A DNA stretch of 64,000 bases from Streptomyces sp. adm13(2018) (GCF_008042145.1 NZ_RDBH01000080.1:33615-97614), one strand, 5' to 3'; shown: positions 1 to 9,106, counted from the first letter of the stretch. Notes: generated from the letters alone by a model not told the origin. Translations and numbers: made by a program.

Positions 1-83
1 CGCGCCCACCTGCCCGCCCGCGTCCGTCCGGAGCGGTCGCACGGTACTTGACCTCCCGTCGGGTGCGCGCGGAGGATCGCGCC

Positions 84-1601
84 ATGGATCGACTCCTCAG
101 CCGCGCCGTCGACGGTGTCCTGCGCATGAGCGCCCAGCGCGTCCCCGACCGGATCGCCGTCCGCTACGCCGACCGGACCTGGACGTACGCCGAGCTGGAC
201 GCGGCCGTCTCCACGGCCGCGGCGGTCCTGCGCGAGCCGCACCACGGCCTCCGTCTGCCGGAGGCGGCCCGGGTCGCGACCTACGGCCACAACTCGGACG
301 CCTACCTGATCGCGTTCCTCGCCTGCTCCCGGGCCGGGCTGATCCACGTGCCCGTCAACCACCATCTGACGGGCGGGGACCTCGCGTACCTCCTGGAGCA
401 GTCCGAGGCCTCCCTGGTCCTCGCCGACCCCGCCCTCGCGGAGCGCGTACCTGACGGGTTCGCGGTCAAGGCGCTGCGGGACGGGCCCGGTTCGCTCCTC
501 GACGCGCTCGCGGAGCCGGAGGAGTACGACGCCGACCGCGACGCCCGGGACTGCGTCCAGCTGCTCTACACCTCGGGCACCACGGCCCTGCCCAAGGGTG
601 CGACGATGTCGCACCGCGCCCTCGTCCACGCGTACGCGAGCGCGATCGAGGCGCTCGACCTGCACGAGGACGACCGGCCGGTGCACGCGCTGCCGCTCTA
701 CCACTCGGCCCAGATGCACGTCTTCCTGCTGCCCTACCTCGCGGTCGGCGCCGAGAACACCCTCGTCGACGGCCCCGACCCGGCCGTGCTCCTCGACCTG
801 GTCGAGGCGGGCCTCGCCGACAGCCTCTTCGCCCCTCCCACGGTGTGGATCGGCCTCACCCGCCACCCCGACTTCGCGCACCGCGACCTCTCGGCCCTGC
901 GCAAGGCCTACTACGGGGCCTCGATCATGCCCGTACCCGTCCTCGAAGGGCTGCGCGCACGGCTGCCCGGACTCCGCTTCTACAACTGCTTCGGCCAGTC
1001 CGAGATCGGCCCCCTCGCCACCGTCCTCGGCCCCGACGAGCACGAGGGACGCATGGACTCCTGCGGCCGGCCGGTCCGGCACGTCCGGGCCAGGGTCGTC
1101 GACGAGAAGGGCGAGGACGTGCCCGACGGCACCCCCGGCGAGATCGTCTACCGTTCCCCGCAGCTCTGCGACGGCTACTGGCGCAAGCCCGAGGAGACGG
1201 CGGCGGCCTTCCGCGACGGCTGGTTCCGCTCCGGGGACCTCGCCGTCCGCGACGCCGAGGGCTACCTCACGATCGTCGACCGGGTGAAGGACGTCATCAA
1301 CTCCGGTGGCGTACTGGTCGCCTCGCGCCAGGTGGAGGACGCGCTCTACACCCACCCCGGCGTCGCCGAGGTCGCCGTGATCGGCCTCCCCGACGACCGC
1401 TGGATCGAGGCGGTCACCGCGGTGGTCGTCCCGCGCGGCGAGGTCACCGAGGCCGAACTCCTCGCCCACGCCCGCGCGCACCTCGCCGCCTTCAAGGCCC
1501 CCAAGCGGGTCCACTTCCTGCCGGAACTGCCCCGCAACGCCAGCGGCAAGATCCTCAAGCGCGACCTCCGCGACCGGTACGCGGAGGTCGGGCGGGCTTG
1601 A
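84..1601 (+). CDS. acyl-CoA synthetase (ANL superfamily)
   Basis: Predicted AMP-forming acyl-CoA synthetase of about 505 residues: it adenylates a carboxylic acid and transfers it to CoA in the cytoplasm. The P-loop motif YTSGTTALPKGA lies near residue 160, followed by the aromatic-rich YNCFGQSEIG segment, the hinge GWFRSGDLA, and the C-terminal catalytic-lysine motif NASGKILKRDL. The ATG at 84 is preceded by GGAGGA at 71-76 with good spacing, so it is preferred over the in-frame TTG at 48. It faces a convergent paaK gene about 120 bp away. With the enoyl-CoA hydratase, thiolases and second synthetase downstream, this suggests a fatty or aromatic acid degradation neighbourhood. The substrate cannot be read from the sequence; long- or medium-chain fatty acid and aryl acid are all possible. 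Confidence 0.88.
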   Translation: MDRLLSRAVDGVLRMSAQRVPDRIAVRYADRTWTYAELDAAVSTAAAVLREPHHGLRLPEAARVATYGHNSDAYLIAFLACSRAGLIHVPVNHHLTGGDLAYLLEQSEASLVLADPALAERVPDGFAVKALRDGPGSLLDALAEPEEYDADRDARDCVQLLYTSGTTALPKGATMSHRALVHAYASAIEALDLHEDDRPVHALPLYHSAQMHVFLLPYLAVGAENTLVDGPDPAVLLDLVEAGLADSLFAPPTVWIGLTRHPDFAHRDLSALRKAYYGASIMPVPVLEGLRARLPGLRFYNCFGQSEIGPLATVLGPDEHEGRMDSCGRPVRHVRARVVDEKGEDVPDGTPGEIVYRSPQLCDGYWRKPEETAAAFRDGWFRSGDLAVRDAEGYLTIVDRVKDVINSGGVLVASRQVEDALYTHPGVAEVAVIGLPDDRWIEAVTAVVVPRGEVTEAELLAHARAHLAAFKAPKRVHFLPELPRNASGKILKRDLRDRYAEVGRA

Positions 1602-1719
1602 GGCGGTGGTCGCCCCGGGCGTCTCGGTGTACGGAAGGCTGTCGCCGCCCGCGTTCCACCGGGGCCGCAGTCGGTGAACGCGTCCCGGGGTCCTGCCGTG
1701 GCCGGATGCCGGGGTCCGG

Positions 1720-3009
1720 CTACGACGCCTTCCGCAGGTCCACGATCCGCTTGATCTTGCCCACCGAACGCTCCAGGGTCTCCGGGTCGACCACCTCGAC
1801 CGAGACCGAGACCCCGATCCCGTCCTTGACCGCCGCCGCGATCGACCGGGCCGCCTCCGCGCGCTGCTCGGGCGTCGCGTCCGCGCGGGCCTCGGCGCGT
1901 ACGGTCAGGGCGTCGAGCCGGCCCTCGCGGGTCAGCCGCAGCTGGAAGTGCGGGGCCACCGCCGGGGTGCGCAGCACGATCTCCTCGATCTGGGTCGGGA
2001 AGAGGTTCACCCCGCGCAGGATGATCATGTCGTCGCTGCGCCCCGTGACCTTCTCCATCCGCCGGAACACCCGCGCCGTCCCCGGCAGCAGGCGGGTCAG
2101 GTCGCGCGTCCGGTAGCGGACGATCGGCATGGCCTCCTTGGTGAGCGAGGTGAAGACGAGCTCCCCCTCCTCGCCGTCCGGCAGCACCTCGCCCGTGAAC
2201 GGGTCGACGATCTCCGGATAGAAGTGGTCCTCCCAGATGTGCAGACCGTCCTTGGTCTCCACGCACTCCTGCGCCACACCCGGGCCGATCACCTCCGACA
2301 GGCCGTAGATGTCGACCGCGTCGATCGCGAAGGCCTCCTCGATCTCCTTGCGCATCGCCTCCGTCCACGGCTCGGCGCCGAAGACGCCGACCTTCAGGGA
2401 CGTCGACCGCGGGTCCACGCCCTGCCGCTCGAACTCGTCGAGCAGCGTCAGCATGTACGAGGGGGTCACCATGATGATCTCGGGTCGGAAGTCCTGGATG
2501 AGCTGGACCTGCCGGGCCGTCATGCCGCCCGAGGCGGGGATCACCGTGCACCCGAGCCGCTCCGCGCCGTAGTGCGCGCCGAGTCCGCCGGTGAACAGGC
2601 CGTAGCCGTACGCCACGTGCACCTTGTGCCCGGGGCGGGCCCCGGCGGCGCGCAGGGAGCGGGCGACCACGTCCGCCCACAGGTCCAGGTCGCCGTCCGT
2701 GTAGCCGACGACGGTCGGGCGGCCGGTGGTGCCGCTGGAGGCGTGGATCCGCCTGATCCGGGACTGGTCGACGGCGAACATCCCGAAGGGGTAGTGGTCG
2801 CGCAGGTCGGTCTTGGCGGTGAACGGGAAGCGCGCCAGGTCCGCGAGCGTACGGCAGTCCTCGGGGGTCACCCCGGCGGCGTCGAAGGAGCGCCGGTAGA
2901 AGTCCACGTTCTCGTACGCGTGCCGCAGGGTCGCCCGCAGCCGCTCCAGCTGGAGGGCCGCCAGCTCCTCGCGTCCGAGCCGCTCGCCGCTGTCCAGCAG
3001 TTCCGTCAT
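1720..3009 (-). CDS. paaK: phenylacetate-CoA ligase PaaK
   Basis: Phenylacetate-CoA ligase, which forms phenylacetyl-CoA at the entry of the aerobic phenylacetate pathway. The 429-residue length is the usual PaaK size. The PaaK-type phosphate loop SSGTTGRPT is near residue 90, preceded by the N-terminal pattern of PaaK proteins (YENVDFYRRSFD), with YGLSEVIGPG mid-protein and a C-terminal VGKIKRI segment. The ATG at 3009 follows a strong GGAGGAG ribosome site; the longer frame to 3162 runs through the promoter and is unlikely. It is a single gene: no paaABCDE ring-epoxidase genes are in the window, so the rest of the pathway must be elsewhere or the enzyme serves another aryl acid. An inverted repeat at 3040-3057 probably controls it. 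Confidence 0.88.
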   Translation of the reverse strand: MTELLDSGERLGREELAALQLERLRATLRHAYENVDFYRRSFDAAGVTPEDCRTLADLARFPFTAKTDLRDHYPFGMFAVDQSRIRRIHASSGTTGRPTVVGYTDGDLDLWADVVARSLRAAGARPGHKVHVAYGYGLFTGGLGAHYGAERLGCTVIPASGGMTARQVQLIQDFRPEIIMVTPSYMLTLLDEFERQGVDPRSTSLKVGVFGAEPWTEAMRKEIEEAFAIDAVDIYGLSEVIGPGVAQECVETKDGLHIWEDHFYPEIVDPFTGEVLPDGEEGELVFTSLTKEAMPIVRYRTRDLTRLLPGTARVFRRMEKVTGRSDDMIILRGVNLFPTQIEEIVLRTPAVAPHFQLRLTREGRLDALTVRAEARADATPEQRAEAARSIAAAVKDGIGVSVSVEVVDPETLERSVGKIKRIVDLRKAS

Positions 3010-3039
3010 CGCGCCACTCCTCCACGGTCGTAAAACGGA

Positions 3040-3057
3040 CGACCGATCATTCGGTCG
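3040..3057. promoter_or_regulatory. candidate TetR-type operator upstream of paaK
   Basis: Perfect 7-bp arms CGACCGA and TCGGTCG with a 4-bp spacer (TCAT), about 30 bp upstream of the paaK start and between paaK and the divergent P450 gene. The core ACCGA...TCGGT resembles operators of TetR-family CoA-ester regulators such as PaaR. That assignment is inference; no tetR gene lies next to it. Confidence 0.5.
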
Positions 3058-3203
3058 ATCCGTTCCCGGCCAGTAAAACCGGAGGCACCGGGGGGTTGGC
3101 AAGAGGCGCGGGCCAGGTTCCCCGCCCGCATCCCCGTCACACCTTGGGGCCTTTCGGCTCATTCCGTGCGGCGGGGGCGGCCGCTCCGGGGAAGGGTGCC
3201 CCC

Positions 3204-4421
3204 GTGACCACCACCAACGACGCCGACGCCCCGCAGGCCCACTTCTGGGCCGTCCCCGACCTCACCGGACTCGACTTCGACCCGCTGCTGGCCCGGCTGC
3301 TGCACGAGGACCCGGTCACCCGGGTCCGGCTGCCGCACGGCGAGGGCCACGCCTGGCTCGTCACCCGGTACGAGGACGTCAAGCTCGTCTCCGGCGACCC
3401 CCGCTTCAGCCGGCAGGCCGTCCACGGCCGGTCCGTCACCCGGGTGGCCCCCCACTTCGTCCCGATGGAGGGCGCCGTCGGCTTCGCCGACCCCCCGGAC
3501 CACACCCGGATGCGCGGGGTCGTCGCCCGTGCCTTCGGCCCCCGGCCGCTGAAGGCCCTGCGGGACCACGCCCAGGAGGTCATGGACCGGCTCCTCGACC
3601 GGGTCGAGGAACACGGCGCCCCCGCCGACCTGATGGCACTCGTCCACCGCCCCTTCCCGCTCGCCGTGGCCGGCGCCCTCATGGGCGTCCCGGAGGGCGA
3701 CCGACCGCTGCTGGCCCGCTGGTCCGACACCATCGGCTCCGCCGTCACCACCGGCCGCAAGGAGGGCGAGCGGGCCAAGGCCGACATGGGCCGCTACTTC
3801 ACCGAACTCATCGGCCGCAGCCACGGCACCGGCCGCGAGACCCTCGCCGCCGTCCTCGCGGACGCCGTCGACGACACCACCCTCACCGAACGCGAGGCCG
3901 TCGGACTCGCCGTCCTCGTCCAGATCGGCGGCGTCCACGCCGTCCGCGGGAACAGCGCCAGCATGGTCTACGCGCTGCTCACCCACCCCGAGCACCTGGC
4001 CCGGCTGCGCGCCGAGCCCGCGCTCGTCCCGCGGGCCGTCGACGAGCTGCTCCGCTACCTCCCGCACCGCAACGCCGTCGGCCTCTCCCGGATCGCCCTG
4101 GAGGACGTCGAGGTCGGCGGGGTCACCATCCCGGCCGGCGACCCCGTCTACGTCTCCTATCTGACGGCCAACCGCGACCCCGCCGTCTTCGCCGACCCCG
4201 AGCGCCTCGACTTCGACCGCCGCTACAACCCGCACGTCGCCTTCGGGCACGGTCCCCACCAGTGCCCCGGCGCCGCCCTGGCCCGCATCGAGGCGGAGGT
4301 CCTGGTCGACTCCCTGTGGACCCGCTTCCCGGACCTCCGGCTCGCCCTGCCCCCGGACCGGCTCCGCTGGCAGCGCGGAGCCCTCATCCGCGGCCCGGAG
4401 GCACTCCCGGTCACCTGGTGA
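3204..4421 (+). CDS. cytochrome P450, CYP158A-like
   Basis: Soluble bacterial cytochrome P450 of about 405 residues. The K-helix ExxR is in DELLRYLPHR and the heme loop is FGHGPHQCPG, with the axial Cys near residue 354. The I-helix reads QIGGVHAVRGNS near residue 240, so it lacks the usual acid-Thr pair. From memory the protein closely matches CYP158A2 of S. coelicolor, the flaviolin-coupling enzyme: it shares the stretch PHRNAVGLSRIALEDVE, the C-terminus GPEALPVTW and the missing I-helix threonine. Phenol coupling of flaviolin-like substrates is therefore the best guess. The type III synthase gene rppA that often accompanies such P450s is not in the window. The GTG at 3204 has a GGGGAAGGG site; the in-frame extension to 3096 is promoter. 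Confidence 0.88.
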   Translation: MTTTNDADAPQAHFWAVPDLTGLDFDPLLARLLHEDPVTRVRLPHGEGHAWLVTRYEDVKLVSGDPRFSRQAVHGRSVTRVAPHFVPMEGAVGFADPPDHTRMRGVVARAFGPRPLKALRDHAQEVMDRLLDRVEEHGAPADLMALVHRPFPLAVAGALMGVPEGDRPLLARWSDTIGSAVTTGRKEGERAKADMGRYFTELIGRSHGTGRETLAAVLADAVDDTTLTEREAVGLAVLVQIGGVHAVRGNSASMVYALLTHPEHLARLRAEPALVPRAVDELLRYLPHRNAVGLSRIALEDVEVGGVTIPAGDPVYVSYLTANRDPAVFADPERLDFDRRYNPHVAFGHGPHQCPGAALARIEAEVLVDSLWTRFPDLRLALPPDRLRWQRGALIRGPEALPVTW

Positions 4422-4529
4422 CGGGAGGCGGGGGACGGGAGCCGGGAGCCGGGCGTCCGGCGCCGCGGACCGCCCGGCCCGGCGGAATCCCTTTGCCCGC
4501 GCCCGACCCCGAGTGCTGGAGTGACCCGC

Positions 4530-5303
4530 ATGGAACCCCAGCACCTTCGCGACCTGTACGACCGCCAGCTCCGCCGCGAGGCCCGTCCCGACGGACCCGG
4601 CTGCCGGATCGAGCGCGTCGGCGACGTCGTCCGCCAGACCGGACCCGCGCACGCCTGGAACGGCGTCCTCTGGTCCCGTCTGACCACCCCCGACGCCGAC
4701 CGTGCCATCGCCGGACAGATCGAGTACTACGCCGCCGCCGGCCTGTCCTTCGAATGGAAGCTGTACGCCCACGACACCCCCGGCGACCTCGGCGCCCGGC
4801 TGACCGCCGCGGGATTCACCGCCGACCCTCCGGAGACCCTGATGGCGGCCGAGGCCGCCGCGCTGCCCGACGGCGTACCCCTGCCCGCCGGCGTCGAACT
4901 CCGCGCCGTCACCGACGCGTCCGGGGTACGGCAGGTCGCCGAGGTCCACCAGCGCGCCTTCGGCACGGACAGCGGCCACCTCGAACGACAGCTCCTGGAC
5001 CGGCTCGCGGCCGACCCCGACACCGTCACCGCCGTCGTCGCCCTCGCCGACGGCGAGCCGGTCAGCGCCGCCCGCCTCGAACTCTGCCCCGGCACCGACT
5101 TCGCGGGCCTCTGGGGCGGCGGCACCGTCGAGGCCTGGCGCGGCCGCGGCCTCTACCGCGCCCTCGTCGCCCACCGCGCCCGCATCGCCGCCGCACGCGG
5201 CCACCGTTACGTCCAGGTCGACGCGGCCGACACGAGCCGCCCCATCCTGGCCCGCCTGGGGTTCCGGGCGCTGTCCACCACGACTCCCTACCTGTACGGC
5301 TGA
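4530..5303 (+). CDS. GNAT family N-acetyltransferase
   Basis: Acetyl-CoA dependent N-acetyltransferase of about 257 residues. The catalytic fold is in the C-terminal half, with the acetyl-CoA pyrophosphate loop WRGRGLYRALVAH near residues 200-212 and the terminal beta-bulge segment LARLGFRALSTTTPY. The N-terminal half (about 110 residues) has no motif I recognise and may be a degenerate second GNAT fold. The ATG at 4530 is chosen over a GTG at 4521 because GGAG at 4518-4521 is correctly spaced for it. It lies 108 bp after the P450 in the same direction and could be co-transcribed. The substrate is unknown. Confidence 0.8.
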   Translation: MEPQHLRDLYDRQLRREARPDGPGCRIERVGDVVRQTGPAHAWNGVLWSRLTTPDADRAIAGQIEYYAAAGLSFEWKLYAHDTPGDLGARLTAAGFTADPPETLMAAEAAALPDGVPLPAGVELRAVTDASGVRQVAEVHQRAFGTDSGHLERQLLDRLAADPDTVTAVVALADGEPVSAARLELCPGTDFAGLWGGGTVEAWRGRGLYRALVAHRARIAAARGHRYVQVDAADTSRPILARLGFRALSTTTPYLYG

Positions 5304-5319
5304 CCGGCGGCCGCCCGGC

Positions 5320-6135
5320 TCAGGAGGTCCAGTGCGCGGGACGGTCGAACCCGTCGGGAAGGCGGGTCGCGGCGTTCCCGCGCGCCGCGTTCAGCTGGGG
5401 CTGCGTCAGGAACAGCGCGCCGGTCAGGTCCGCACCCGACAGATCGGCGTCCCGCAGGTCCGCGCCGATGAGATCCGCGAGCGACAGATCGGCTCCCGTC
5501 AGATCGGCGGCGATCAGCAGCGCCCCGCGCAGATCCGTACCGCGCAGCTTGGCCCCGCGCAACCGCTTGCCGATCAGGTCGGCCCCGCGTCGGCTCCTCG
5601 GCCTCCCGCCGGCGGTGGCGCGGACCAGCTCGCTCGTCCGCAGAAGCAGCCGGTTCACCTCGGCCCGCACCTCCGGAACCACCAGGGCCACCAGCTCGTC
5701 GGCCGAGCCTCCGGTGAGGCCCTCGACCCGGGCGAGCGCCGTCCGCAGCTCGCCGTGGACGGGGCGGGCCGCCGGGCGGTCCAGCGCCTCCGTGAGGTAG
5801 CGCAGCAGTTCGTGGAGCTGACGCATCACCTGGAACACGTCGTACATCCGGTCCGCGGTCTCCGGCGCCTCGCGCCAGGAGACCCCGCCGAAGGTCACCT
5901 GGGAGACCTGCTGCCCGGCGCCGAAGCAGTCGTACACCGTGCAGCCCTGGAAGCCGCTCGGCCGCAGCCGGGTGTGGATGCCGCAGCGGAAGTCCTCGCG
6001 GAGGTTACGGCAGGGCTCGCCGGGCGCCTTGTCCACGGCGAAGTCCGCGGACCGGGCGAAGGGCAGCGCCACACAGCACAGGCCGAAGCAGGAGGCGCAG
6101 TCGCCGCGCAGCGCGGATTCCCGGGTCTCGGGCAC
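5320..6135 (-). CDS. Cys-cluster and pentapeptide-repeat protein
   Basis: Predicted cytosolic protein of 271 residues with two parts. The N-terminal about 75 residues are cysteine-rich (CASCFGLCC, then CRNL, CGIH, GCTVYDC), resembling the YkgJ-type putative metal-chelating domain. Residues about 190-250 are pentapeptide repeats of the A(D/N)LxG type (for example GADLRDADLSGADL), which form a right-handed beta-helix. Between them is a helical linker. The GTG start at 6135 has an AAGGAA site. It converges on the GNAT gene with only 16 bp between stops. Function is unknown; pentapeptide folds can bind topoisomerases, but nothing here shows that. Confidence 0.8.
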   Translation of the reverse strand: MPETRESALRGDCASCFGLCCVALPFARSADFAVDKAPGEPCRNLREDFRCGIHTRLRPSGFQGCTVYDCFGAGQQVSQVTFGGVSWREAPETADRMYDVFQVMRQLHELLRYLTEALDRPAARPVHGELRTALARVEGLTGGSADELVALVVPEVRAEVNRLLLRTSELVRATAGGRPRSRRGADLIGKRLRGAKLRGTDLRGALLIAADLTGADLSLADLIGADLRDADLSGADLTGALFLTQPQLNAARGNAATRLPDGFDRPAHWTS

Positions 6136-6236
6136 GGTGGGTTGTTCCTTCGCTGGTCGGGGACGGTGCGACCACCGTACGCGACCGTCGCCGAACCGGT
6201 TGCGAAGATCGTCCGGGGGCGGTGAGGATCGGCGGC

Positions 6237-6820
6237 ATGCCGAAGTTCACCTCGTACGACGGAACCGAACTCGCCTACCGGACCGAGGGGAAGGGCGAAC
6301 CCCTGGTGTGCCTCGCGGGCGGGCCGATGCGCGACGCCGCCTACCTCGGGGACCTGGGGGGACTCACCGCGCACCGCACTCTGGTCCTGCTCGACGCCCG
6401 GGGGACCGGGGCGAGCGCCGCGCCGGCCGATCCCGGCACCCACCGCTGCGACCGGCAGGTCGGGGACGTCGAGGCGCTGCGCCGTCATCTCGGTCTGGAG
6501 CGGCTCGACCTGCTCGGTCACTCCGCCGGCCGCCGGCCGTACGCCCCGAGGGCCCGCTCGGCTTCGACTGGGAGGTCGTCCCGTCCACCGACGCCCAGCT
6601 GAACGCGCCCGACGCCGCCTGGAGTGAGGACGTCACCGCGATCACGGCCCCGACGCTCGTCGTGGCGGGCGACCCGGCCGGCCGTGCGAGCCAGGACCGG
6701 CTGCGCCGGCTGGCCGACCGCATCCCCGGCGCCCGGCTCGTCACCGTGGACGCGGGCCACCTCGTGCACACGGACGCGCCCGACGCGTTCCTCGCCGCGC
6801 TGCGGAGCTTCGGACTCTAG
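6237..6820 (+). pseudogene. alpha/beta hydrolase, internally deleted and frameshifted
   Basis: Remnant of a proline iminopeptidase-like alpha/beta hydrolase. The N-terminal part reads normally from the ATG at 6237 through LDARGTGAS to the nucleophile elbow GHSAG (about 6520-6534). After that the frame becomes meaningless, and a different frame resumes with GPLGFDWEVVPSTDAQ and the C-terminal strand ITAPTLVVAGDPAGRA, then the catalytic-His region DAGHLVHTDAPD, stopping at 6820. About 90-100 residues, essentially the cap domain, are missing and the two halves are out of frame. The junction lies in a GCCGGCC-rich short repeat near 6525-6540. No active hydrolase can be made. Confidence 0.8.
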
Positions 6821-6965
6821 GGTCCGTCGGGCGCCGGTGGCCCGATCGGGCCAGGCGCGCGGCGCGCCTCGGCCGATCGGGCGGGGGCCGGGGGAGGATC
6901 GCGGGGACGACGCCCCTCGGGCGGTGTCCGGCACCGCCCACGGCGCGACACGACAGGAGCCAGGT

Positions 6966-7379
6966 GTGACCACTCGTCTCAACCCCTACCTCAACTTCTC
7001 CGGCGAAGCGAAGCAGGCCATGGAGTTCTACCAGGAGGTGCTCGGGGGGACCCTCACCCTCAACACCTACGGCGAGGCCGGGGGCGAGGCGCCGCCCGGG
7101 TACGCCGACAAGATCATGCACGGCATGCTGGAGACGCCCAGCGGCTTCACGCTGATGGGCGCGGACAGCCCGCCCGGCATGGAGCAGACGCCGGGGAACG
7201 GCTTCGCGGTGAGCCTGAGCGGTGACGACGCCGGGGAACTGCGCGGCTACTGGGACGGGCTGGCCGCCGGCAGCACGGTGTCGGTCCCCCTGGAGAAGCA
7301 GATGTGGGGCGATGTCTTCGGCATGTGCACGGACCGGTACGGGGTCACGTGGATGGTCAACATCAGCGAAGAGGGCTGA
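6966..7379 (+). CDS. VOC superfamily protein (PhnB-like)
   Basis: Small 137-residue protein of the vicinal oxygen chelate fold, PhnB/DUF1428-like (glyoxalase and bleomycin-resistance superfamily). It has the typical opening NPYLNFSGEAKQAMEFYQ, the central MHGMLETPSGFTLMGAD and the closing WGDVFGMCTDRYGVTWMVN. The GTG at 6966 follows ACAGGAG. These proteins are common singletons in actinomycetes and their substrate is usually unknown; several PhnB-like members lack an obvious metal site. It sits alone between the hydrolase remnant and a convergent acyl-CoA synthetase. Confidence 0.85.
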   Translation: MTTRLNPYLNFSGEAKQAMEFYQEVLGGTLTLNTYGEAGGEAPPGYADKIMHGMLETPSGFTLMGADSPPGMEQTPGNGFAVSLSGDDAGELRGYWDGLAAGSTVSVPLEKQMWGDVFGMCTDRYGVTWMVNISEEG

Positions 7380-7421
7380 TCCGGCGCCCGGCCGGGGCGT
7401 ACGGACAGGTGCCCGGCCCGG

Positions 7422-7450
7422 CCCGCTCCGGGTCGGGGCACCGGAGCGGG
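7422..7450. terminator. bidirectional hairpin terminator
   Basis: Perfect 10-bp stem (CCCGCTCCGG / CCGGAGCGGG) with a 9-nt loop, placed between the convergent stops at 7379 and 7469. Position and symmetry suit a shared terminator; there is no T-run, as is usual in high-GC actinomycetes. Confidence 0.6.
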
Positions 7451-7468
7451 GGGCGGCCGAGGCCCCCC

Positions 7469-9106
7469 TCAGGCTGGTGACGCCCCCTCCTGGTCCGCCT
7501 CCACCGCCACGGTCCGGGCCCAGCGGTAGTCCGCCTTCCCGCTCGGGGAGCGCTGGATGCGGTCGGTGAGCACCAGCTGGCGCGGGACCTTGTACCCCGC
7601 CAGACGGGGACGGCAGTGGGCCTGGAGATCCTCCAGGCCGAGCGCGGGCGCGTCCGCGCGGAGCTGGACGACCGCGGCGACGTGGTTGCCCCAGCGGGCG
7701 TCCGGCACTCCGGCCACCAGGGCGTCGTACACGTCCGGGTGGGACTTGAGGGCCTGCTCCACCTCCTCCGGGTAGACCTTCTCGCCGCCCGTGTTGATGC
7801 ACTGGGACCCGCGGCCGAGGACCGTGACCACCCCGGTCTCGTCGACGGTCGCCATGTCGCCGAGGAGCACCCACCGGGCCCCGTCCGCCTCGAAGAAGGT
7901 CTCGGCGGTCTTGCCGGGGTCGTTGTAGTAGCCGAGCGGCACGTGGCCGCGCTGGGCCAGCCGGCCGATCTCGCCGGGGGCGACGGGGGTCCGGGTCGCC
8001 GGGTCCACGACCCGGGTGCGTTCGTTGACGTGCAGCCGGAAGCCCCGGGCGGGGCCCGAGTCGTCGGTGGCGCGGCCGTTGGAACCGGACTCGGTGGAGC
8101 CGAAGTTGTTGAGCAGCAGCACGTTCGGCATCAGCTCCTGGAGCTGGGCCCGTACGGTTTCGGACATGATCGCCCCGGACGAGGAGAGGCTGAACAGGGC
8201 GGAGAGGTCCGTGCCCTTCCGTGGTCCGCGCAGCGCGTCCACGAGCGGGCGCAGCATGGCGTCCCCGACCAGGGAGATGCTGGAGACCTTCTCCTTCTCC
8301 AGGGTGCGGAGGACTTCCTCCGGGACGTACTTGCGGTGCAGGACGACCCGTTGGCCGTAGTTGAAGGCGATGAACGCGGTCAGGGTGGAGGTGCCGTGCA
8401 TCAGCGGCGGCGCGGGGAAGAAGGTGATGCCGGCGCCGCCGGCCGCGACCCGCTCGGCCAGTTCCTCGGGGCGCTTCACGGCCTCGCCCGAGGGGTCCCC
8501 GCCGAACAGCCCCGCGAAGAACAGGTCCTCCTGGCGCCACAGGACGCCCTTGGGCATCCCGGTCGTCCCGCCGGTGTAGATGATGAAGAGGTCGTCGGCC
8601 GAGCGCGGCCCGAAGCCGCGCGCGGGCGAGCCCGCGGCCTCCGCCTCCGCGTACGGGACGCAGTCGAGCGGGGGCGCTTCCCCGGGCGGGGTCCCCACCC
8701 GCACGAGGTGCCGCAGCTTCTCCGTCTGCGGCAGCGCCGCCGCGACCCGGTCGGTGAACTCGGCGTCGAAGACGAGTGCGGCCAGGTCGGCGTCCCGGTA
8801 GAGGTAGACCAACTCCTCCTCCACATAACGGTAGTTCACGTTGACCGGCACGATCCGCGCCTTGAGGCAGGCGAGGACGGTCTGCAGGTACTCGACGCCG
8901 TTGTACAGGTGGAGGCCGAGGTGCTCGCCGGGCCGGATGCCCGCGTCGGTGAGGTGGTGCGCGATCCGGTTGGCGGCCTCGTCGAGTTCGGCGTAGGTGA
9001 GCCGACGCTCCTCACCGGTTCCGGGATGGTCGACGTACACCAGTGCCTCGCGGTCGGGGACCGCGTCGACGACCGATTCGAACAGGTCGGCAAGGTTGTA
9101 CTCCAC
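7469..9106 (-). CDS. acyl-CoA synthetase (FadD-like)
   Basis: AMP-forming acyl-CoA synthetase of 545 residues. The phosphate loop reads IYTGGTTGMPKG near residue 177 (Gly in place of the common Ser), then NNFGSTESGSNG, a C-terminal hinge around LLGDMATVDETG, and the lysine motif SPSGKADYRWA. It resembles the actinobacterial synthetases found next to lipid-transfer/thiolase and OB-fold genes in steroid or branched-acid degradation clusters. The GTG start at 9106 has an AGGAGG site. It is divergent from an enoyl-CoA hydratase, with a palindrome between them, so the two are probably co-regulated. An exact 83-bp piece of this gene (8335-8417) recurs inverted at 10160-10242. Confidence 0.88.
   Translation of the reverse strand: MEYNLADLFESVVDAVPDREALVYVDHPGTGEERRLTYAELDEAANRIAHHLTDAGIRPGEHLGLHLYNGVEYLQTVLACLKARIVPVNVNYRYVEEELVYLYRDADLAALVFDAEFTDRVAAALPQTEKLRHLVRVGTPPGEAPPLDCVPYAEAEAAGSPARGFGPRSADDLFIIYTGGTTGMPKGVLWRQEDLFFAGLFGGDPSGEAVKRPEELAERVAAGGAGITFFPAPPLMHGTSTLTAFIAFNYGQRVVLHRKYVPEEVLRTLEKEKVSSISLVGDAMLRPLVDALRGPRKGTDLSALFSLSSSGAIMSETVRAQLQELMPNVLLLNNFGSTESGSNGRATDDSGPARGFRLHVNERTRVVDPATRTPVAPGEIGRLAQRGHVPLGYYNDPGKTAETFFEADGARWVLLGDMATVDETGVVTVLGRGSQCINTGGEKVYPEEVEQALKSHPDVYDALVAGVPDARWGNHVAAVVQLRADAPALGLEDLQAHCRPRLAGYKVPRQLVLTDRIQRSPSGKADYRWARTVAVEADQEGASPA

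Noticed and set aside
845-2116. Long alternative frame across the first synthetase and past its stop
   Set aside because: Arg/Pro-rich translation and third-position GC pattern show it is a shadow of the real gene in another frame.
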